Below are positions 58,986-64,000 of a DNA stretch of 64,000 nucleotides, one piece after another. How positions within the stretch are numbered: position 1 is the first letter of the stretch; every line of letters begins with the position of its first letter. The position numbers and the translations under genes were made by a program. This DNA is from Trinickia acidisoli (GTDB lineage Bacteria > Pseudomonadota > Gammaproteobacteria > Burkholderiales > Burkholderiaceae). The notes beneath the pieces are model-generated. The model did not search any database, had not been told where the DNA came from, and saw only the letters and a list, made by a program, of their open reading frames with translations. The stretch spans positions 310,001 to 374,000 of the forward strand of contig NZ_JAFLRG010000001.1 of the NCBI RefSeq assembly GCF_017315725.1. The letters run 5' to 3'.

Positions 58986-59351
58986 ATGGCTCGTATTGCA
59001 GGGGTGAACATCCCGAACCACCAGCACGCCGTGATCGGTCTGACGGCGATCTTCGGGATTGGCCGCACGCGTTCGCAACAAATTTGCGAAACGGCTGGCG
59101 TCGCAGTGAACAAGAAGGTCAAAGACCTGACGGACGCTGATCTCGAAAAGCTGCGTGAAGAAGTCGGCAAGTTTGTCGTCGAAGGCGATCTGCGCCGCGA
59201 AGTGACGATGAACATCAAGCGTCTGATGGACCTCGGCTGCTATCGCGGCGTCCGTCATCGCAAGGGTCTGCCCCTGCGTGGCCAACGTACGCGCACGAAT
59301 GCTCGTACGCGCAAGGGTCCGCGCCGCGCTGCCCAATCGCTGAAGAAATAA
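58986..59351 (+). CDS. rpsM: 30S ribosomal protein S13
   Basis: 121 residues. [33 protein letters not shown] and [30 protein letters not shown]. First gene of the alpha cluster; forms intersubunit bridges. Confidence 0.99.
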   Translation: MARIAGVNIPNHQHAVIGLTAIFGIGRTRSQQICETAGVAVNKKVKDLTDADLEKLREEVGKFVVEGDLRREVTMNIKRLMDLGCYRGVRHRKGLPLRGQRTRTNARTRKGPRRAAQSLKK

Positions 59352-59379
59352 GCGCGACTGACAGTTACAGGAAAACGTA

Positions 59380-59784
59380 ATGGCTAAGGCTCAGAACAAC
59401 TCCGCGGCGCAACGCGTTCGCAAGAAGGTCAAGAAGAACGTCGCCGAGGGCGTGGTTCACGTTCACGCGTCGTTCAACAACACCATCATCACGATCACCG
59501 ACCGTCAAGGCAACGCGCTTGCTTGGGCAACGTCAGGTGGCCAGGGCTTCAAGGGCTCGCGCAAGTCGACGCCGTTTGCGGCGCAGGTTGCAGCTGAGTC
59601 GGCCGGTCGCGTGGCGATGGAATACGGCGTGAAGAACCTCGAAGTGCGGATCAAAGGTCCTGGCCCCGGTCGCGAATCGGCGGTGCGCGCGTTGCATGGT
59701 CTTGGCATCAAGATCACGGCGATCTCCGACGTTACGCCCGTTCCGCACAACGGTTGCCGTCCGCCGAAGCGCCGTCGCATCTAA
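59380..59784 (+). CDS. rpsK: 30S ribosomal protein S11
   Basis: 134 residues. [46 protein letters not shown] and the end [17 protein letters not shown]. Platform protein near the mRNA exit. Confidence 0.99.
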   Translation: MAKAQNNSAAQRVRKKVKKNVAEGVVHVHASFNNTIITITDRQGNALAWATSGGQGFKGSRKSTPFAAQVAAESAGRVAMEYGVKNLEVRIKGPGPGRESAVRALHGLGIKITAISDVTPVPHNGCRPPKRRRI

Positions 59785-59802
59785 GACGAGCGCCTGTACG
59801 AT

Positions 59803-59832
59803 GCCTGTTGGCGCGATTGCGCGCCAACAGGC
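59803..59832 (+). other. Strong hairpin between rpsK and rpsD
   Basis: A perfect 13-bp stem GCCTGTTGGCGCG/CGCGCCAACAGGC (59803-59815 with 59820-59832) closes an ATTG tetraloop, 19 bases after the rpsK stop. The downstream sequence is only loosely T-rich (TATTTGCGCGTTGTTTGTTTG). It may be a weak terminator, a processing site or a regulatory leader of rpsD. Confidence 0.6.
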
Positions 59833-59934
59833 TATTTGCGCGTTGTTTGTTTGACTAAGCCCACCGTTCGGCCCAGCGGGGTACGGACTAGCGCAGACGC
59901 GAGTTTGCGTGAACAAACCTAGAAGGAATGCAAA

Positions 59935-60558
59935 GTGGCACGCTATACCGGCCCTAAGGCCAAGTTGTCCCGCCGTGAAGGCACCGATCTGTTCCTGAAG
60001 AGCGCACGTCGCTCGCTCGCCGACAAGTGCAAGCTCGACAGCAAGCCGGGCCAGCACGGCCGCACCTCGGGCGCTCGTACGTCCGACTACGGCACGCAGC
60101 TTCGCGAAAAGCAAAAAGTGAAGCGCATCTACGGCGTGCTCGAGCGTCAGTTCCGCCGCTACTTCGCCGAAGCCGACCGCCGCAAGGGCAACACGGGTGA
60201 AAACCTGCTGCAATTGCTCGAATCGCGCCTCGACAACGTCGTCTATCGCATGGGCTTCGGCTCGACGCGCGCTGAAGCGCGCCAGCTCGTCGGTCACAAG
60301 GCGATCACCGTGAACGGCCAGGTCGCCAACGTCCCGTCGCTGCAAGTGAAGGCCGGCGACGTCGTGGCCGTGCGCGAGCAAGCCAAGAAGCAAGCGCGGA
60401 TTCTCGAGGCGCTTTCGCTTGCCGAGCAAGGCGGTATGGCGAGCTGGGTTGCGGTCGATGCGAAGAAGTTCGAAGGCACGTTCAAGCAAATGCCGGAACG
60501 TAGTGATATCGCCGGCGACATCAACGAAAGCCTGATCGTCGAATTGTATTCGCGCTAA
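59935..60558 (+). CDS. rpsD: 30S ribosomal protein S4
   Basis: 207 residues from a GTG start after [53 protein letters not shown] and the S4 RNA-binding domain [33 protein letters not shown]. Starts 16S assembly; in E. coli it represses the alpha operon. Confidence 0.98.
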   Translation: MARYTGPKAKLSRREGTDLFLKSARRSLADKCKLDSKPGQHGRTSGARTSDYGTQLREKQKVKRIYGVLERQFRRYFAEADRRKGNTGENLLQLLESRLDNVVYRMGFGSTRAEARQLVGHKAITVNGQVANVPSLQVKAGDVVAVREQAKKQARILEALSLAEQGGMASWVAVDAKKFEGTFKQMPERSDIAGDINESLIVELYSR

Positions 60559-60682
60559 TCGGATTTACGGCCGGGGTACCTTGAGTGCGTTGCGCAAGGG
60601 GGCACCTCGGCTGTTTATTTTTAGGGTGTTACCGGTCAGCCTTATCGGTGTAACGAGCCGAGGGTATTGAAAAGGAAAACCT

Positions 60683-61660
60683 ATGCAAACCAGTTTGTTG
60701 AAGCCCAAGATCATCGCCGTGGAATCGCTGGGCGAGAGCCACGCGAAAGTGGTCATGGAACCGTTCGAACGCGGTTACGGCCACACGTTGGGCAACGCGC
60801 TTCGGCGCGTGCTGTTGTCGTCGATGGTCGGCTATGCACCGACCGAAGTGACGATCGCAGGTGTCGTGCACGAGTACTCGACGATCGACGGCGTGCAGGA
60901 AGACGTCGTCAATCTGCTGCTGAACTTGAAGGGCGTAGTCTTCAAGCTGCATAACCGTGACGAAGTAACGGTCACGCTGCGCAAGGAAGGCGAAGGCCTC
61001 GTGACGGCGCGCGACATCGAGTTGCCGCATGATTGCGAGGTGATCAACCCCGATCACGTGGTGGCGCATCTGTCGAAGGGCGGCAAGCTCGACGTGCAGA
61101 TCAAGGTCGAAAAGGGCCGCGGCTACGTGCCCGGCAACGTGCGTCGCTACGGTGAGGAAACGGCCAAGATCATCGGCCGCATCGTCCTCGACGCGTCGTT
61201 CTCGCCGGTTCGCCGCGTGAGCTACGCTGTGGAAAGCGCGCGTGTCGAGCAGCGTACCGATCTCGATAAGCTCGTGATGAACATCGAAACCAACGGCGTG
61301 ATTTCGCCCGAGGAAGCGATTCGTCAATCGGCACGTATCCTCGTTGACCAGCTCGCCGTGTTCGCGGCGCTGGAAGGCACGGAAGCGGCCGCCGAAGCGC
61401 CGTCGCGTGCGCCGCAGATCGATCCGATCCTGCTGCGCCCGGTCGACGACCTCGAGTTGACGGTGCGTTCGGCCAACTGCTTGAAGGCCGAGAACATCTA
61501 CTACATCGGCGACCTGATCCAGCGCACGGAAAACGAGCTGCTCAAGACCCCGAACCTCGGTCGCAAGTCGCTCAACGAAATCAAGGAAGTGCTTGCTTCG
61601 CGCGGCTTGACGCTGGGCATGAAGCTCGAGAACTGGCCGCCGGCTGGTCTCGACAAGTAA
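60683..61660 (+). CDS. rpoA: RNA polymerase alpha subunit
   Basis: 325 residues. The N-terminal dimerisation domain has [20 protein letters not shown]. The linker is Ala/Glu-rich ([13 protein letters not shown]). The C-terminal domain ([40 protein letters not shown]) binds UP elements and activators. Followed by a strong hairpin before rplQ. Confidence 0.99.
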   Translation: MQTSLLKPKIIAVESLGESHAKVVMEPFERGYGHTLGNALRRVLLSSMVGYAPTEVTIAGVVHEYSTIDGVQEDVVNLLLNLKGVVFKLHNRDEVTVTLRKEGEGLVTARDIELPHDCEVINPDHVVAHLSKGGKLDVQIKVEKGRGYVPGNVRRYGEETAKIIGRIVLDASFSPVRRVSYAVESARVEQRTDLDKLVMNIETNGVISPEEAIRQSARILVDQLAVFAALEGTEAAAEAPSRAPQIDPILLRPVDDLELTVRSANCLKAENIYYIGDLIQRTENELLKTPNLGRKSLNEIKEVLASRGLTLGMKLENWPPAGLDK

Positions 61661-61693
61661 GCCGTCGGGGTGTTCGCGCCCCGGCGACTGGCG

Positions 61694-61735
61694 AAGACGC
61701 GGATTTTCCTTTAGAATCCGCGTCTTGTCTTTTTT
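61694..61735 (+). terminator. Hairpin/terminator between rpoA and rplQ
   Basis: A perfect 12-bp stem AAGACGCGGATT/AATCCGCGTCTT (61694-61705 with 61715-61726) is followed by GTCTTTTTTCTT. It looks like an intrinsic terminator, although rplQ is normally cotranscribed with rpoA. TAGAAT in the loop and right arm resembles a -10, but no good -35 is visible. Confidence 0.75.
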
Positions 61736-61821
61736 CTTACCGGCCCGTGTCCTCACCGCTGCGTTGCATTAGATGGGGACGATAGAAGAGCTGGACCAAA
61801 ACTTCGAATCAAGGAACTGAA

Positions 61822-62217
61822 ATGCGTCACCGTCATGGTCTGCGGAAACTGAACCGCACGAGCAGCCATCGTCTGGCTATGCTCCGTAACATGTCCAACT
61901 CGCTGATCGAGCACGAAGTCATCAAGACGACGCTGCCGAAGGCGAAGGAACTCCGTAAAGTTGTCGAGCCGCTGATCACGCTCGGCAAGAAGCCGTCGCT
62001 CGCGAACCGCCGCTTGGCGTTCAACCGTCTGCGTGATCGCGATTCCGTCGCGAAGCTGTTCGACGTCCTCGGTCCGCGCTTCGAGAAGCGTCCCGGTGGC
62101 TATCTGCGCATCCTGAAGTTCGGTTTCCGCGTTGGCGATAATGCGCCGATGGCGCTCGTCGAACTTCTCGACCGCCCGGAACAGGTGGAAGCGGACGACG
62201 TGCAAGAGGCTGAATAA
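61822..62217 (+). CDS. rplQ: 50S ribosomal protein L17
   Basis: 131 residues, AAGGAAC upstream. [57 protein letters not shown], and the C-terminal [25 protein letters not shown]. Last gene of the alpha cluster. Confidence 0.99.
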   Translation: MRHRHGLRKLNRTSSHRLAMLRNMSNSLIEHEVIKTTLPKAKELRKVVEPLITLGKKPSLANRRLAFNRLRDRDSVAKLFDVLGPRFEKRPGGYLRILKFGFRVGDNAPMALVELLDRPEQVEADDVQEAE

Positions 62218-62248
62218 GCTTTTCGGGCAAGCCGATTAGCTGCGTCAC

Positions 62249-62279
62249 AAAAGGGTCAAGCATGAGCTTGGCCCTTTTT
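62249..62279 (+). terminator. Terminator after rplQ
   Basis: A 13-bp stem AAAAGGGTCAAGC/GCTTGGCCCTTTT with one G-U pair (62249-62261 with 62266-62278), loop ATGA, ending in TTTTTG. A clean intrinsic terminator ending the ribosomal super-cluster. Confidence 0.92.
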
Positions 62280-62409
62280 GTTTTCGGGATGTATGCACGC
62301 AGGCATATGGCAAGCGCCGCGTCCGCGCAAGGCTGGGCGGGGCGTGGGTGGTGAAATCGCGCTCGGTGATACGATAGCGGCGTATTGGATTGCCTGAGGT
62401 GAAGACGCT

Positions 62410-62742
62410 GTGCCTATGCCTGTCGTGCTCATATTGACGACGCTGCCCGACACCGAATCGGCGCAAAAGCTCGCGCAAGGCGCGCTCGACGAGCGTCTTG
62501 CCGCTTGCGTCACGGAGCTTGGCGCCGTGCGCTCGCGCTATCGCTGGCAGGGCGCGGTGGAAACAGCCGACGAGATTCAGTTGTTGTTCAAGACGAGTGC
62601 CGCTCGCGTGCTCGAACTCGAACGATTCATTCTTGCGAACCACCCTTACGAGACGCCCGAGTTGCTTTCGTGGCAAGCCACCGCGTCGAATGCCTACGGG
62701 CAATGGGTGGAGACCGAAACGCATCGACCAACGCATGTTTAA
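62410..62742 (+). CDS. cutA: Divalent-cation tolerance protein CutA
   Basis: 110 residues from GTG 62410, seven bases after AGGTGA; an ATG at 62416 is an alternative start. The trimer-forming CutA fold is clear: LTTLPDTESAQKLAQGALDERLAACV, SRYRWQGAVETADEIQLLFKTS and ANHPYETPELLSW. The family binds divalent metals, but its physiological role is debated. In many proteobacteria cutA is next to dsbD, as here; it overlaps the dsbD start by eight bases. Confidence 0.94.
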   Translation: MPMPVVLILTTLPDTESAQKLAQGALDERLAACVTELGAVRSRYRWQGAVETADEIQLLFKTSAARVLELERFILANHPYETPELLSWQATASNAYGQWVETETHRPTHV

Positions 62743-64000
62743 GCCGCTTTCCGATCTTCCGCGCATGCTTGCGCGTGTCATGTTGCTCGTCATCGCGTGT
62801 GCGGTGCTTGGGGCAGGGGGCACGCGTGTCGCGCATGCCGACGACTTTCTCGATCCATCGGTCGCCTTCCGCTTCAGCGCCGATGAAGCGCCCCATGAAG
62901 TCGACGTTCACTTCAAGATCGCGGACGGGTACTACCTCTATCGCGAGCGCTTCCAGTTCGCCGTCAAAAGCGGCACCGCCACGCTCGGCGCCGCGCAACT
63001 GCCGGCAGGTCACGTCAAGTTCGATCCGACGTTCCAGAAGAACGTCGAGACCTACCGCGGCGATCTGACCATTCGCGTGCCCGTGCAGTCCACGTCAGGC
63101 CCGTTCGACCTCGCCGTCACTTCGCAGGGCTGTGCCGATGCCGGCATCTGCTATCCGCCTGCGCAGCACGTCTATCACGTCGGCGGCGCGGCGCTGATCG
63201 CCGGCAACGGCCCAGGCATCGGCGGCACTGCCGAAACGGCCGCAACCAATGGGCAGCGCGCCTCGTGGTACGAGCGCGCGACGAGTGCCGATTATGCGCA
63301 ATCGCTGTTGCAAGGCGGCAGTTTCGCGGCCACGGTCGGCCTCTATTTTCTGGCAGGCCTCGTCCTCAGCTTGCTGCCGTGCTCGTATCCGATGATTCCA
63401 ATCGTCTCGGCGATCATCATCGGCCAGGGCGCGAAGGTGACACGAGCGCGTGGCTTCGCGCTGTCGCTCGCGTACGTCGTCGGCATGTCGCTCGTCTATA
63501 CCGCGCTAGGCATCGCCGCCGCGCTCGTTGGCCAATCGCTCGGCGCGTGGCTGCAAAATCCGTGGATACTCGGTGCGTTCGCCGTGCTGCTGACGGCATT
63601 CGCGCTGACGTTGATCGCAGGCGTCGACCTCGTGCTGCCGCAGCAGTGGCAAGACAGCGCGTCGCAGGCCTCGAGCCGCCGCTCCGGGGGCACGTTCGCG
63701 GCCGTTGCCGTGATGGGCGCGCTCTCGGCGCTCGTCGTCGGGGCGTGCATGACCGCGCCGCTGTTCGCCGTTCTCGCGTTCATTGCACATACGGGCAGCG
63801 CCGTGCTTGGCGGCGCGGCGCTGTTTTCGATGGGGCTCGGCCTTGGCGTGCCGCTGCTCGTCATTGGCCTCGGCGCCGGGACGCTGTTGCCGCGTGCCGG
63901 CGCTTGGATGGACGACGTGAAGGTGTTCTTCGGCATCGTGCTGCTCGCTGCGGCGCTTTGGATCGTCTGGCCCGTCCTGCCGTCTACCGCGCAAATGCTG
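62735..64000 (+). CDS. dsbD: Thiol:disulfide interchange protein DsbD (3' end outside window)
   Basis: 422 codons are present and the frame is open at the right edge. A signal peptide (MLLVIACAVLGAGGTRVAHA) leads to the periplasmic alpha domain with reactive Cys in TSQGCADAGICYPPAQHVYHV. The membrane beta domain follows with its first Cys in LLPCSYPMIPIVSAIIIGQG and second in GACMTAPLFAVLAF. The C-terminal thioredoxin domain lies beyond the edge. It moves electrons from cytoplasmic thioredoxin to periplasmic DsbC and cytochrome maturation proteins. Confidence 0.95.
   Translation, partial: MFKPLSDLPRMLARVMLLVIACAVLGAGGTRVAHADDFLDPSVAFRFSADEAPHEVDVHFKIADGYYLYRERFQFAVKSGTATLGAAQLPAGHVKFDPTFQKNVETYRGDLTIRVPVQSTSGPFDLAVTSQGCADAGICYPPAQHVYHVGGAALIAGNGPGIGGTAETAATNGQRASWYERATSADYAQSLLQGGSFAATVGLYFLAGLVLSLLPCSYPMIPIVSAIIIGQGAKVTRARGFALSLAYVVGMSLVYTALGIAAALVGQSLGAWLQNPWILGAFAVLLTAFALTLIAGVDLVLPQQWQDSASQASSRRSGGTFAAVAVMGALSALVVGACMTAPLFAVLAFIAHTGSAVLGGAALFSMGLGLGVPLLVIGLGAGTLLPRAGAWMDDVKVFFGIVLLAAALWIVWPVLPSTAQML

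Overview
The window is from the main chromosome of a high-GC beta-proteobacterium of the Burkholderia sensu lato group (Burkholderia/Paraburkholderia/Trinickia-like). This rests on a complete 16S-Ile-Ala-23S-5S rRNA operon of beta-proteobacterial type, the split tuf / rpoBC / str / S10 / spc / alpha gene order, and a neighbouring phenylacetate (paa) cluster with a TetR regulator. I cannot fix the species by eye.

Layout. (1) 1-11.6 kb is an aromatic-catabolism block. It holds a fused indolepyruvate:ferredoxin oxidoreductase (cut by the left edge), a small secreted protein, 4-hydroxyphenylpyruvate dioxygenase (hpd) divergent from an Lrp/AsnC regulator, a GNAT acetyltransferase, and paaABCDE followed by a TetR gene. 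A perfect 16-bp palindrome sits in the spacer of the paaA promoter. Aryl-pyruvates from Phe, Tyr and Trp could pass through the oxidoreductase to aryl-acetyl-CoA and then the PaaABCDE epoxidase, while Hpd takes the homogentisate route. (2) 11.6-14.9 kb holds envelope and secreted proteins: a small unknown ORF, a three-gene set (lipoprotein, secreted unknown, IagB-type lytic transglycosylase) and a secreted SGNH/GDSL hydrolase. (3) 15.0-20.8 kb is the rRNA operon with its promoter, processing stems and terminator. (4) 20.8-34.9 kb is tRNA-Tyr/Gly/Thr-tuf1-tRNA-Trp-secE-nusG, rplKAJL and rpoBC. (5) 34.9-40.6 kb is an accessory insertion between rpoC and recQ: a two-partner-secretion (filamentous-haemagglutinin-like) exoprotein without a visible TpsB partner, and a 941-residue protein with a long Ala/Glu-rich coiled coil and hydrophobic C-terminal segments. 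The second gene has an exact TTCG-N16-TTCG motif upstream, the hrpII/PIP-box signature of type III secretion regulons. (6) 40.7-62.2 kb is recQ, rpsLG-fusA-tuf2, the S10, spc and alpha ribosomal clusters through rplQ. (7) 62.4-64 kb is cutA and the start of dsbD (cut by the right edge).

The most unusual element is the 5.5-kb pair of large probable surface/secreted proteins embedded in the otherwise conserved transcription/translation locus. A second theme is regulatory. Several internal breaks of the ribosomal super-cluster carry strong hairpins, and at three of them (before rplC, rplN and rplQ) a consensus-like -10 element lies within or overlaps an inverted repeat. The two tuf genes look identical except for a run of synonymous changes in the first seven codons, a sharp gene-conversion boundary.

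All calls are from reading the sequence. No database search or folding program was used.
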